Below, in pieces: positions 26,956 to 35,311 of a DNA stretch of 64,000 bases; within the stretch, counting starts at the first letter, position 1, and every line of letters starts with the position of its first letter. This DNA comes from OCS155 cluster bacterium AG-426-D23 (GTDB lineage Bacteria; Actinomycetota; Acidimicrobiia; Actinomarinales; Actinomarinaceae). A program made the translations under genes and the position numbers. Location: the NCBI GenBank assembly GCA_003213165.1, contig QCNO01000002.1:1-64000 (forward strand), in the 5' to 3' direction. The notes below the pieces were generated by a model. That model searched no databases, was not told where the DNA came from, and saw nothing but the letters and a program-made list of their open reading frames with translations.

Positions 26956-27771
26956 TTATTCCCCTTTAAATTTAGGTTCTCTTTTTTCCATTCGAGCATA
27001 GATACCCTCTTTCAAATCTTCAGAACTTAAAAATGAAGTACTCCACATTCTTACTAGATCTAATGATTGATCAGAAGTAAGTTCTTCACCTTTGTCAAGA
27101 ATCATCTTTACTCCCCTCATTACTAGAGGTGAATTAGACGCAATTTCTTTGGCTAAATCCATGGCTCCATTTATAAGTTCTTCATGGGTATCAAACGTAT
27201 GATTAACAAACCCTATTTCCATTGCATATTCACCGTCAAAAGTTTTTCCAGTATACGCAAGTTCCCTTAATAATCCTTTAGAGATAATCTTTGGCATTCT
27301 TTGTAAGGCTCCCACGTCTGCAACTAACCCTAACTTGGATTCTCCAATTGAAAATTTTGCATCTTTTGTTGAAAGTCTAATGTCACAAGATGCTACTAAG
27401 TTTGTTGCCCCACCAATGCTATGTCCCTGAATAGCAGCAATTGTTGGTTTTTGAGTCTTGGCAACTGCAGTAAAAGCATCTTGAAATTTTTTTGTAATTT
27501 CCATGATTTCAATTCTTTCTTTTGCATTAGTTTTTAAATCTTCATTCAAGTCAAAAGCACTTACAAGTAAATTTATGTCTATACCCGCAGAAAAGGTATC
27601 CCCTTTCGCTGCAATAATAATTACCCTTACTTCATTGTTGTCATCTAATTCTTTGATTAATTCTGGTAGGCCAAACCATAATTCATCATTTAATGCATTT
27701 TTCTTCTCTGGACGGTTGAACCAAATTAACCCTACGTTGTCTATTACTTCTGAAAATATTTTTTTATCCAT
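26956..27771 (-). CDS. Crotonase-family protein, dienoyl-CoA isomerase-like
   Basis: A 271-residue enoyl-CoA hydratase/isomerase fold. The oxyanion-hole segments are AAKGDTFSAGIDINLL and GHSIGGATNLVASCDIRL. The catalytic region reads IGESKLGLVADVGALQRMPK: Glu plus a downstream Asp in ADVGxLQR, the arrangement of delta3,5-delta2,4-dienoyl-CoA isomerases (ECH1) rather than simple hydratases. It likely handles double bonds in fatty acids during beta-oxidation. No other beta-oxidation gene is adjacent. It is divergent from the nitroreductase. Confidence 0.86.
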   Translation of the reverse strand: MDKKIFSEVIDNVGLIWFNRPEKKNALNDELWFGLPELIKELDDNNEVRVIIIAAKGDTFSAGIDINLLVSAFDLNEDLKTNAKERIEIMEITKKFQDAFTAVAKTQKPTIAAIQGHSIGGATNLVASCDIRLSTKDAKFSIGESKLGLVADVGALQRMPKIISKGLLRELAYTGKTFDGEYAMEIGFVNHTFDTHEELINGAMDLAKEIASNSPLVMRGVKMILDKGEELTSDQSLDLVRMWSTSFLSSEDLKEGIYARMEKREPKFKGE

Positions 27772-27805
27772 ACTTACCTAGATTCTATATTACTAAAATA
27801 ACAAG

Positions 27806-28471
27806 ATGGATGTATTCGAAGCACTTTATACAACAAGGGCTATGCGGCGAGTAAAAGAAGATCCTATTCCAGACAACATCATAAAGTCAATGATTGATTC
27901 TGCAATACGTGCGCCTAGTGGATCAAACAGACAAAATTGGAAATTTTTAGTCGTAACAGACAAAAATATACGAGAAAAATTAAGTAATATTTATAGGGAG
28001 ACTTGGGATTACTACATAAATTCTTTTTTAAACAGTGCTAAGGATCCTGGTGCGTCAAGTTTAAAAAAACAGAATGATAAAGATATTGAGACTATTAGAA
28101 GAATAAGTAACTCTGCTTCCTGGCTGGCAGAAAATTATCACAAAGTACCTTTACTTGTCTTAGCATTATCAAGAAATGATCCAACAGGGTCATCAATTTA
28201 CCCAGCGATATGGAACTTAATGTTAGCAGCGAGAGGCCATGGTATTGGTACATGCTTAACAACAGTTATGAGTTTTGAAACTGAGAAGGTCTTTGAAGTA
28301 TTAAACATACCAAATGACAAGGGTTGGACCTTAAATGCAACTATTACTGCAGGGTATCCACTTGGTAAATGGGGAGTAGCCGAGCGAAAGCCGGTTGATG
28401 ATGTAACTTATTTAAACACCTGGGGTAACAAGACAAACTGGAATCTAGAACAACCTCTATGGAATTACTAA
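27806..28471 (+). CDS. Nitroreductase family flavoprotein
   Basis: FMN-dependent oxidoreductase of 221 residues. The N-terminal TTRAMRRVKEDPIPDNII and the FMN-contact IRAPSGSNRQNWKFLVV are the family signature. The central AIWNLMLAARGHGIGTCLTT and the C-terminal ITAGYPLGKWG complete it. A dimeric cytosolic enzyme using NAD(P)H is expected, with unknown substrate. It is a single gene between the divergent crotonase gene and the ankyrin lipoprotein. Confidence 0.9.
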   Translation: MDVFEALYTTRAMRRVKEDPIPDNIIKSMIDSAIRAPSGSNRQNWKFLVVTDKNIREKLSNIYRETWDYYINSFLNSAKDPGASSLKKQNDKDIETIRRISNSASWLAENYHKVPLLVLALSRNDPTGSSIYPAIWNLMLAARGHGIGTCLTTVMSFETEKVFEVLNIPNDKGWTLNATITAGYPLGKWGVAERKPVDDVTYLNTWGNKTNWNLEQPLWNY

Positions 28472-28519
28472 TTTTGTAATCGATTAGAAAAGATACTTTC
28501 CAACCATTAAGCTCAAATT

Positions 28520-29107
28520 ATGAGGTTTTTAAATCGATTACTATTAATTGTTTTATTAATATTTTCTGTCAGTTGTAGTAACTCTGGTCAAGAAAATAAT
28601 GTAACTCAAGACATTCAAATAACTGACGCTACAGAGGCTGGGGTTGAAGTCAAAGAGCCTGCTAACAGCATCTGGGTTTCTGCAAAAAAAGGTGACATTG
28701 AATCTATAAGACAACATATTGCATTCGGAACAGATTTAAATTCTGTTGGTTCCAGCAGAGATGAAACAGCATTAATCATTGCTGCGTGCCAGGGACACGT
28801 TGAAGTTGTTGATTTATTGGTAAAAGAAGGTGTTGATCTTAACATTCAAAATAACGAAGGTGTTACTGCACAGTTCTGTGCGGTATTTTTTGGACGTACA
28901 GAAATAGTACAAATTCTTAGTGATGCTGGAGCAGATCCAAATATAGTTATGAGTCAAGATCTGACTGCAATGGACCTTGTTTCTGTAGAGTGGGGAGATA
29001 CACGGGAATCCGCAGTAAGACTTTACAAACTTAAGTATCAGGTTAGTTTTGGTGTTGATGAAATAAGAGCCGAACATCCTTTAATAATGGAAATTTTAAA
29101 CAAATAA
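28520..29107 (+). CDS. Ankyrin-repeat lipoprotein
   Basis: The signal peptide ends in the lipobox IFSVSC (about residue 19), followed by a linker SNSGQENNVTQ. Three to four ankyrin repeats span about residues 50-160: IWVSAKKGDIESIRQHIAFG, TALIIAACQGHVEVVDLLVK, TAQFCAVFFGRTEIVQILSD, each with the GADxN-type turn (GTDLNS, GVDLNI, GADPNI). It would be membrane-anchored on the outside and act by protein binding. The partner is unknown. It ends just before the tRNA cluster. Confidence 0.88.
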   Translation: MRFLNRLLLIVLLIFSVSCSNSGQENNVTQDIQITDATEAGVEVKEPANSIWVSAKKGDIESIRQHIAFGTDLNSVGSSRDETALIIAACQGHVEVVDLLVKEGVDLNIQNNEGVTAQFCAVFFGRTEIVQILSDAGADPNIVMSQDLTAMDLVSVEWGDTRESAVRLYKLKYQVSFGVDEIRAEHPLIMEILNK

Positions 29108-29124
29108 AATTTTTTAAAATTTTG

Positions 29125-29198
29125 CACGCCCGGAGGGAGTCGAACCCCCAACCTTCTGATCCGTAGTCAGATGCTCTATCCAGTTAAGCTACGGGCGC
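29125..29198 (-). tRNA. tRNA-Arg (ACG)
   Basis: Cloverleaf of 74 bases: acceptor GCGCCCG with CGGGCGT (a terminal G-U pair), anticodon stem TCTGA/TCAGA with loop CTACGGA, and T-arm GGTTCGACTCC. Anticodon ACG becomes ICG by TadA; tadA is the gene just upstream of this tRNA cluster on the same strand. CCA is not encoded. Confidence 0.96.
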
Positions 29199-29202
29199 TT
29201 TG

Positions 29203-29289
29203 CGGAGAGGGAGGGATTCGAACCCTCGAGGGAATTGCTTCCCCACTCGCTTAGCAGGCGAGCACTTTAGGCCACTCAGTCACCTCTCC
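29203..29289 (-). tRNA. tRNA-Ser (GCT)
   Basis: Class II tRNA of 87 bases with a long variable arm. Acceptor GGAGAGG/CCTCTCC, discriminator G, and anticodon loop CTGCTAA in stem CTCGC/GCGAG. It reads AGC and AGU. It is the third of three serine tRNAs transcribed leftward together with tRNA-Arg. Confidence 0.96.
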
Positions 29290-29296
29290 AAGTACG

Positions 29297-29382
29297 CGGA
29301 GGGAGTGGGATTCGAACCCACGGTATGGAATACATACAATAGTTTTCAAGACTATCGCCTTCGTCCGCTCGGCCATCCCTCC
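29297..29382 (-). tRNA. tRNA-Ser (TGA)
   Basis: Class II tRNA of 86 bases: acceptor GGAGGGA/TCCCTCC, discriminator G, anticodon loop CTTGAAA in stem ATAGT/ACTAT, and long variable arm (TATGTATTCCATA). It reads UCA and, by wobble, other UCN codons. Confidence 0.96.
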
Positions 29383-29396
29383 AGATGGTTTTTACG

Positions 29397-29485
29397 CGGA
29401 GGGAGAGGGATTCGAACCCTCGAAGGGGATAAACCCTTACACGCTTTCCAAGCGTGCGCACTAGGCCAGACTATGCGATCCCTCC
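29397..29485 (-). tRNA. tRNA-Ser (GGA)
   Basis: Class II tRNA of 89 bases: acceptor GGAGGGA/TCCCTCC, discriminator G, anticodon loop TTGGAAA in stem CACGC/GCGTG, and long variable arm (AAGGGTTTATCCCCTT). It reads UCC and UCU. It is first in the leftward cluster, 25 bases after the tadA stop. Confidence 0.96.
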
Positions 29486-29510
29486 GAATAAACCTGAGAT
29501 TCTATTTTAG

Positions 29511-29969
29511 TTATCTCTTAGTTTCAAAGAAAGAGGATAATATATCTTTAGATTCATGCGATAGTATATTATCTTTTATCTCAACAAAATGATTTAATCT
29601 TGGATCCTGAGGTATATTGTACAACGAAAATGCTGCACCAGCTTTTTCATTTTGAGCTCCATATATCAATTTTTTAACTCTTGATGAAGAAATAGCACCA
29701 GCACACATAGCATCTGGCTCTAAGGTTACTGCTATTGTTGTCTCTTCAAGTCTCCAAGTACCTAAAATTTGTGAAGCTTCTTCTAAAACTAATATTTCCG
29801 CATGGGACATTGGGTTTTGGTCTAATTCTCTTCTATTGTGATTTGCACATATTAAGTTATCGTCTTTATCAAATATTGCTGCACCCACAGGAACTTCATC
29901 AATATCCAGAGCTTTTCTTGCTTCATCAAGAGCTACTCTCATCTTGTCTTCATCTGATATAAATTTCAT
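29511..29969 (-). CDS. tadA: tRNA adenosine(34) deaminase with Asp in the zinc motif
   Basis: Converts A34 to inosine in tRNA-Arg(ACG). The catalytic HAE motif is His56-Ala-Glu58 (NPMSHAEILVLEEA). The second zinc motif normally reads PCxxC; here it reads LEPDAMCAGAI, with Asp86 (codon GAT at 29712-29714) in place of the first Cys and Cys89 kept. The rest is standard (EVPVGAAIFD; NRRELDQNP; KKLIYGAQNEKAGAAFSL; FFETKR tail) at 152 residues. The gene is followed by four tRNAs on the same strand, the last being its substrate tRNA-Arg(ACG). Asp can bind zinc, so activity is not excluded. Confidence 0.88.
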   Translation of the reverse strand: MKFISDEDKMRVALDEARKALDIDEVPVGAAIFDKDDNLICANHNRRELDQNPMSHAEILVLEEASQILGTWRLEETTIAVTLEPDAMCAGAISSSRVKKLIYGAQNEKAGAAFSLYNIPQDPRLNHFVEIKDNILSHESKDILSSFFETKR

Positions 29970-30009
29970 CTTATTTAATTATCTCAACTGTTGATGTTAA
30001 TATAACCAA

Positions 30010-30564
30010 ATGTTTGAGTTTTTCATATTTGCATTTGTAACTGCAATCACTCCTGGTCCAAACAATTCTTTGCTAATGGCCTCTGGAATAAAATTTGGTA
30101 GAAAAGCATCGATACCTCATTTTCTTGGGATTTGGCTAGGGTTCACTTTTTTATTTTTTGTAGGTGGTTTTTTACTTACCTATGTACCAGTTGAAATTTT
30201 TAATTATCTTCAATATGTTGGTTACGCGGTTATTACATATATTGCATACAGGGTTGCCACTACGTAGCTAGACACAGATGTAAAAGGTTCTGCTGTAGAG
30301 AAGCCTTTTACCTTTATACAAGCTTGTCTTTTCCAATGGATAAATCCTAAAGGTGTTGTTATGGCTGTGTCCGGTCTTACGGCATTCAATATTACAAATA
30401 ACCAGGGTGCACTGATATATTTTTTAGTTTTACCTTTTTGTGTAGGAATATGGTTAATACTAGGAGAACAGCTTCAAAATAGTTTGAAAAAAAATAAGAC
30501 AGTGGCTCGTGCAACTTATGTAGTGCTTGGCATAAGCATGATTGCTAGCTTGTTATTAGCCTAA
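30010..30564 (+). pseudogene. LysE-family exporter interrupted by one in-frame amber codon
   Basis: The first part (85 residues) has the LysE signature AITPGPNNSLLMASGIKFG and three helices, ending YRVATT, then TAG at 30265-30267. The same frame continues without further interruption for 98 codons: LDTDVKGSAVEKPFTFIQAC, then FQWINPKGVVMAVSG and a C-terminal helix. No shift of frame is needed, so a single base change explains the break. Restored length would be 184 residues, slightly short for LysE. It may be a recent nonsense mutation, a sequence error, or an amber codon that is read through. The family exports amino acids. Confidence 0.8.
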
Positions 30565-31806
30565 AGTTTTAACACCAACAATTTCAGCAACTGTATCAGA
30601 GAACTCGACTTTACCGTCTTCAGTTTGGTTATTTTCAATTAAGGCAATTAAGATTCTTCCTACTGCAATTGCGGTTCCATTTAGAGTATGTAAAATATTT
30701 GTTTCTCCATCTGATTTTGCTCTTATGTTAAGCCTTCTTGCTTGAAAGCTTGTTGTGTTGGAACAAGAAGTAACCTCTCTGTATGTGTTTTGACTTGGTA
30801 TCCATGCTTCAATGTCATATTTTTTAGCAGCAGAAGCGCCTAAGTCTCCTGCGCAAACATCTACAACCCTATATGGAATCTCTAAAGCCTGTAAGAGCTC
30901 TTCTTCAACTGAGAGAATAAATTCATGTTCCTCTTCAGATTTTTCAGGATTGCAGAAGGAAAACATCTCAACTTTGTCGAATTGATGTACTCTAAATATT
31001 CCTGTTGTATCTTTTCCATATGTTCCAGCTTCGCGTCTAAAGCATGTAGAAAATCCTGCATATCTAATTGGTAAATTCTCTATGTCTAAAATCTCATCGC
31101 TATGTAAAGCTGCCAATGGTACTTCTGAAGTTCCAACTAAATATAAATCATCATTTGGAATTTCATACACTTGCTCAGCATCGTCGGGAAAAAATCCGGT
31201 TCCATATAATGCATTCTCTCTAACTAGCACTGGTGGCACAGTAGGGGTGAAGCCTTTGTTTGAGAGAATATCTAAAGCCCAAGAAACAAGATTGAATTCA
31301 ATTTTTACTAAATCACCAAACAAGTAAGAAAAACGAGAACCAGATACTTCAGATGCTTTTTGAACATCAATTAAGCCTAATTTTTCTGCAATCTCTAGGT
31401 GGTCTTTTGGGTTATCTATATTTTTTATATCACCGACTTGTTTTATTTCTGCATTGTCTTCATCGGTTTTACCATCAGGAGATGTTGATGAAATTAAATT
31501 TGGAATTTTTACCCATAAATCATAAAAAACTTTGTCTTTTTCTTCTACCTCATCAAATAGTTTTTTTACATTTTGACTAATTTGAGAGGCTTTTTCCAGT
31601 AGTACATCTTTTTCTTTTGGTTCTGCATTCGCTATATCTTTGCCTAGTGATTTTTGATCTGCTCTTAATTTTTCAGCTTCAAACCGTAGTTTTCTTCTAG
31701 ATTCATCAAGTTCGATTAATTGTTCTAAGTCAATATCAAGATTCCTTCTTTTAAGATTGTCTTTCAGAGAATCTAAATCATTTTTAAGCAATAAAGGATC
31801 TAGCAT
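30556..31806 (-). CDS. serS: Seryl-tRNA synthetase
   Basis: Class II synthetase of 416 residues. The N-terminal coiled-coil arm (about residues 20-110, RRKLRFEAEKLRADQKSLGK) recognises the long variable arm of tRNA-Ser. The catalytic core has motif 2 in STCFRREAGTYGKDTTGIFRVHQFDKVEMF and motif 3 in TLNGTAIAVGRILIALIEN (serine and ATP site). It sits about 1.1 kb from three tRNA-Ser genes. The ATG is four bases after the stop of the preceding unknown gene, and its 3' end overlaps the broken LysE gene by nine bases. Confidence 0.97.
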   Translation of the reverse strand: MLDPLLLKNDLDSLKDNLKRRNLDIDLEQLIELDESRRKLRFEAEKLRADQKSLGKDIANAEPKEKDVLLEKASQISQNVKKLFDEVEEKDKVFYDLWVKIPNLISSTSPDGKTDEDNAEIKQVGDIKNIDNPKDHLEIAEKLGLIDVQKASEVSGSRFSYLFGDLVKIEFNLVSWALDILSNKGFTPTVPPVLVRENALYGTGFFPDDAEQVYEIPNDDLYLVGTSEVPLAALHSDEILDIENLPIRYAGFSTCFRREAGTYGKDTTGIFRVHQFDKVEMFSFCNPEKSEEEHEFILSVEEELLQALEIPYRVVDVCAGDLGASAAKKYDIEAWIPSQNTYREVTSCSNTTSFQARRLNIRAKSDGETNILHTLNGTAIAVGRILIALIENNQTEDGKVEFSDTVAEIVGVKTLG

Positions 31807-31809
31807 GAA

Positions 31810-32793
31810 TTAACTCTCTGGTGGTATAAAAGCATATATTGAAAGTAAATTATCTGAAAGCTCTTCCTCATCATCAATTTCTTCAATTTTAATAAACCAT
31901 TCGTGTTGGATACCTTTTTCTATATTAATGGGGTCTGTAAGAAAAATTTTGCTTTCTTTTGGTCCTATTGAGCTAATTTTATTTTTTGATTCATATACTG
32001 TTTCTTCAAACTCATCTGTTACCAAAATTAAAACTACTACATCGTAAGAATCAACATTTCCCTCATTAGATATCACTACTTGAAGAGAGACTGGTTCATC
32101 TAAGAGAACTGCGACGTCATCCTCCGTAAAAGCAATTGGCATTGGTACAAATTCAGTTCCAGAAACAGCAAGATTTTTTTGCAGAAATAAGCCACCTGTA
32201 CTTTTTTTTGCTTTATCAACTAATAAATCAGCAAATTGATATGAATTATCTTCAATTCCTATATATTCAATTTGATAAAAATTGGGTAAAAAGGTTCCCT
32301 CAATCAGAGCATTCTGCCGGAGAAGAAAAAGAAATTCAGAGTAAGCTTTGTCACCAATAGAAAGATCAATAATGCTTTGAGCTATCGATTCTTCTATATT
32401 TACAGAATTTGGGTTATCAATAAGTGTAGTTATTGAAACTTCGAATAACTCTACTCCATCTAGCCAACTGTTAACAGCAATTTCTAATAGTTGCTTTTCC
32501 TTTGAGGTGTATTCATTATTGCTGCTGTTTAAAAGTTGATAAGCCTCTTGAGAGTTTGTACGAATTTTATTAACCTTACTTTCGAATTTCTCTCTACTAA
32601 CTTCTGAAAAATCCAAAAGCTCCCTAAAATTTTCTGAGTTTAAGTTATGTATTTCAGAAATAGTGGCTGCATCTGATAGAAATTGATTAAATTCTTCAGC
32701 TTGATTTAATTCATTAAAATAAGTTATCAATACATAAGTCAATAAAGCAATAAATATTGTTAGTCCCGTTAATTTAAATATGTTACTTTTCAT
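31810..32793 (-). CDS. Membrane-anchored protein with a CARDB-like C-terminal domain (unknown)
   Basis: One N-terminal helix (LTGLTIFIALLTYVLITYF) anchors a 300-residue extracytoplasmic part. The first half is helical and charged. The C-terminal part (about residues 215-325) has a beta-rich pattern with VSLQVVISNEGNVDSYDVVV, and LVTDEFEETVYES, then SKIFLTDPINIEKG, similar to CARDB or other Ig-like adhesion modules. No catalytic motif was seen. It is directly upstream of serS with a 3-base gap. Function not recognised. Confidence 0.75.
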   Translation of the reverse strand: MKSNIFKLTGLTIFIALLTYVLITYFNELNQAEEFNQFLSDAATISEIHNLNSENFRELLDFSEVSREKFESKVNKIRTNSQEAYQLLNSSNNEYTSKEKQLLEIAVNSWLDGVELFEVSITTLIDNPNSVNIEESIAQSIIDLSIGDKAYSEFLFLLRQNALIEGTFLPNFYQIEYIGIEDNSYQFADLLVDKAKKSTGGLFLQKNLAVSGTEFVPMPIAFTEDDVAVLLDEPVSLQVVISNEGNVDSYDVVVLILVTDEFEETVYESKNKISSIGPKESKIFLTDPINIEKGIQHEWFIKIEEIDDEEELSDNLLSIYAFIPPES

Positions 32794-32885
32794 TTGCGTT
32801 GATCTGTTTGTCTTTACGAACAGTATTGTACTTCTTTATTAAGTCTAAGAAAACTAATACATTTCACAACTATCATTGTTACTAA

Positions 32886-33539
32886 ATGACAAATAGCAAA
32901 GCAATATGGACAGTAAAAACTGAATGCGGTCCTATTAGAGAAAAAAACGAGGACGCTATATATCCTGATAAATCAGGTTCCTCAAGCCTGCCTATCAAAG
33001 CAGGAGTATTTGATGGGATGGGCGGTCATAAAAAAGGTGAGGTTGCTAGTCTTTTAGCTTCGGAGGTAATGGATGCTAATTTTATAAATATTTCTGACTA
33101 CGTAAATCTAGCTAATAAAAACATCTTAGATTATCAAAATAAACATACAGAAGCTATGGGAATGGGTACAACAATGACTATTGTTGAAATCGATAAGGAG
33201 AAAGTTCTGCACTTGGCACACGTTGGAGATAGCCGATGTTATGTATTAAATAATAGAAATTTGATGCAGTTGACTAAAGATGAAAATGTCCCAGGCTATC
33301 AGAATGTACTTACACAAGCACTGGGTAGTAAAGAAAAGCTAAAGATTCAAACTAAAGATTTTCAGCTTACAAGTGGTGATGTTGTGTTTTTATGTACTGA
33401 TGGCGTTTATAACGAAATAGGTGATGAATATCTAAAGAATAAATTAATGGATGGAGTTACTGCTGAGACACTTATAAGTGAAGTACTTTTACAAAACCCA
33501 AAAGATAATATATCCGCAATAATAATAAATGTGATTTGA
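32886..33539 (+). CDS. pstP: PP2C-family Ser/Thr protein phosphatase
   Basis: Metal-dependent phosphatase that reverses PknB-type phosphorylation. Motifs are REKNEDAIYPD, VFDGMGGHKKGEVAS (metal Asp), GMGTTMTIVEI, LAHVGDSRCYVLN and LCTDGVYNEIGDE. The length of 217 residues corresponds to the catalytic domain alone; the transmembrane and extracellular parts of mycobacterial PstP are missing, so this form is cytosolic. It precedes pknB by two bases, giving a kinase-phosphatase pair without the FHA, RodA and PBP genes usually between them in actinobacteria. Confidence 0.93.
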   Translation: MTNSKAIWTVKTECGPIREKNEDAIYPDKSGSSSLPIKAGVFDGMGGHKKGEVASLLASEVMDANFINISDYVNLANKNILDYQNKHTEAMGMGTTMTIVEIDKEKVLHLAHVGDSRCYVLNNRNLMQLTKDENVPGYQNVLTQALGSKEKLKIQTKDFQLTSGDVVFLCTDGVYNEIGDEYLKNKLMDGVTAETLISEVLLQNPKDNISAIIINVI

Positions 33540-33541
33540 TT

Positions 33542-35311
33542 ATGAAAATTGGACAAATTATAAAAGAGCGATATGAGATAGTAGAAATCCTGGGCGAAGG
33601 TGGTATGGCTTTCGTTTACAAAGCAAAAGATAAACAACTTCAGAGAAATGTAGCAATTAAAACACTCAAGCCAAATTATGTTAACCAGGAAAAATTTGTA
33701 GATCGTTTTAGGCGTGAAGCACAAACTGCTGCAAATTTAAATCACCCAAATATTGTACAAATATTTGATTGGGGAATTGAAGATGAACCGTATTTTGTAA
33801 TGGAGTATATAGAAGGCAATACTTTAACTTCTATAATTACTGGAAACAAGACGGTTGGATTAAATGATATTTTATATATTGGCTCACAGGTAGCGAATGG
33901 TCTTAAAGAGGCACACAAACATGGTTTAGTCCACAGAGATATTAAGCCAGGAAATATAATGATTACTCCAGACGGTAAAGTAAAGGTTACTGACTTTGGA
34001 ATAGTTTCATTACAAAACGAAGAAAGTGATATTACTAAGACTGGTGCTGTTCTTGGAACCGCAAGCTACATTTCGCCCGAACAAGCACAGGGTAAGCCCG
34101 TTTCATTTGAGTCAGATTTATATTCTTTAGGGACAGTGCTGTATGAACTAATAGCAGGAAACCCACCTTTCACTGGTGATTCGCCAATAGCAACAGCTAC
34201 AAAACATTTAACTGATAAGCCAGAAAAATTATCAAATTATAGAAAAGACATACCGAAAGCACTAGAAAATGCAATACTAAAACTTCTTGAAAAAAGACCT
34301 TCTGATAGATTTAAATCTGCCGAAGATTTAAGAGCTTTGCTTTTACAACAAAGAAAGCAAATTCAAATCAACCAAACTCAAGAAAACTTAGTTGACTTAA
34401 CAAATCCAAAAATAAAATTTAGATTTACTTTACCTGCCCTAATAATTTCTGTAGCACTTGTGTTTGGAACTATTTGGGCGTTATCAAATGTGTTTGACGG
34501 TCTTCCTGCTGACGGTGGTGCTCCAATGTTAGTAGAAATACCCGATTTAACTGGAAGTGAGCAAGCACAAGCTCTTAACGATTTACAATCACTAGGTTTT
34601 ATTGTTGGAATTGAAAATGCTGCTGACTCTTCTGTTCCTGCAGGGTTTGTTATTACAACACAACCGCCTGCAGATACTATAACTAATCCCGATACCTTGG
34701 TAACGATTATTGTTTCGGTAGGTCCAGAAGCTTTCCCTATTCCATATGTAGTTGATCTTGAAATAGCAAGAGGTATTTATGTAATTAATGAAAGTGGCTT
34801 CCAAGTAGGACAACAATTAGAAGTAAATGACGACAATATTCCTCGAGGATTTATTATTTCTCAAAATCCAATTGCAGGAACAAAAATGAGTCCTGATTCA
34901 ACAGTAGATTTAGTTATTTCAGGTGGGCCAAGCTTGATTGAAATAAGTGACCTCTCAAGGAAATCTATAGTTGATGCTATTCAAATTCTTGATACACTCG
35001 GATTTGAATATGAGTTTATAGAGGAATATTCTGAAGATGTTTCTGTAGGGCTGGTATCACACACAATTCCACGAGCAGGCGAGTTGGTTACTATTGATCA
35101 AGTAATTCAGGTAATAGTTTCAATCGGGCTTAAAGTTGAGGTACCGAACTTAATTGGATTTACTTATCAAGAGGCATCTAATATATTGCAAGAAATAGGC
35201 CTATTGCCTTCAGCAAGTGGGGATACTGGAGGAAGAGTAAGTGAGCAAAATCCAAGAGAAGGTGAGTTTATTGATCCTGAAGGATTTGTTGAATTAAGTT
35301 TTGGAAGTTAA
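33542..35311 (+). CDS. pknB: Ser/Thr protein kinase with four PASTA domains
   Basis: A sensor kinase of cell-wall growth. The cytosolic kinase domain has GEGGMAFVYKA, VAIKTLK (Lys), HRDIKPGNIM (His131, Asp133), DFGIVS and GTASYISPEQAQG. One membrane helix follows at about residues 297-317 (LPALIISVALVFGTIWALSN). The outside part holds four PASTA repeats (VEIPDLTGSEQAQALNDLQS; IPYVVDLEIARGIYVINESG; IEISDLSRKSIVDAIQIL; VEVPNLIGFTYQEASNILQ), which bind muropeptide or lipid II in the family. I take the ATG at 33542 rather than the TTG two codons earlier. Confidence 0.96.
   Translation: MKIGQIIKERYEIVEILGEGGMAFVYKAKDKQLQRNVAIKTLKPNYVNQEKFVDRFRREAQTAANLNHPNIVQIFDWGIEDEPYFVMEYIEGNTLTSIITGNKTVGLNDILYIGSQVANGLKEAHKHGLVHRDIKPGNIMITPDGKVKVTDFGIVSLQNEESDITKTGAVLGTASYISPEQAQGKPVSFESDLYSLGTVLYELIAGNPPFTGDSPIATATKHLTDKPEKLSNYRKDIPKALENAILKLLEKRPSDRFKSAEDLRALLLQQRKQIQINQTQENLVDLTNPKIKFRFTLPALIISVALVFGTIWALSNVFDGLPADGGAPMLVEIPDLTGSEQAQALNDLQSLGFIVGIENAADSSVPAGFVITTQPPADTITNPDTLVTIIVSVGPEAFPIPYVVDLEIARGIYVINESGFQVGQQLEVNDDNIPRGFIISQNPIAGTKMSPDSTVDLVISGGPSLIEISDLSRKSIVDAIQILDTLGFEYEFIEEYSEDVSVGLVSHTIPRAGELVTIDQVIQVIVSIGLKVEVPNLIGFTYQEASNILQEIGLLPSASGDTGGRVSEQNPREGEFIDPEGFVELSFGS

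Noticed and set aside
29200-29592. A 130-residue rightward frame across the tRNA cluster
   Set aside because: It lies entirely antisense to the three tRNA-Ser genes and the 3' end of tadA, and its repeats (RGRDSNPRG, RGIRTLEG) are translations of the complementary tRNA T-arms.
30265-30267. TAG in the LysE gene as pyrrolysine
   Set aside because: Pyrrolysine use is restricted to certain archaea and a few bacteria with methylamine genes; nothing of that kind is in the window.
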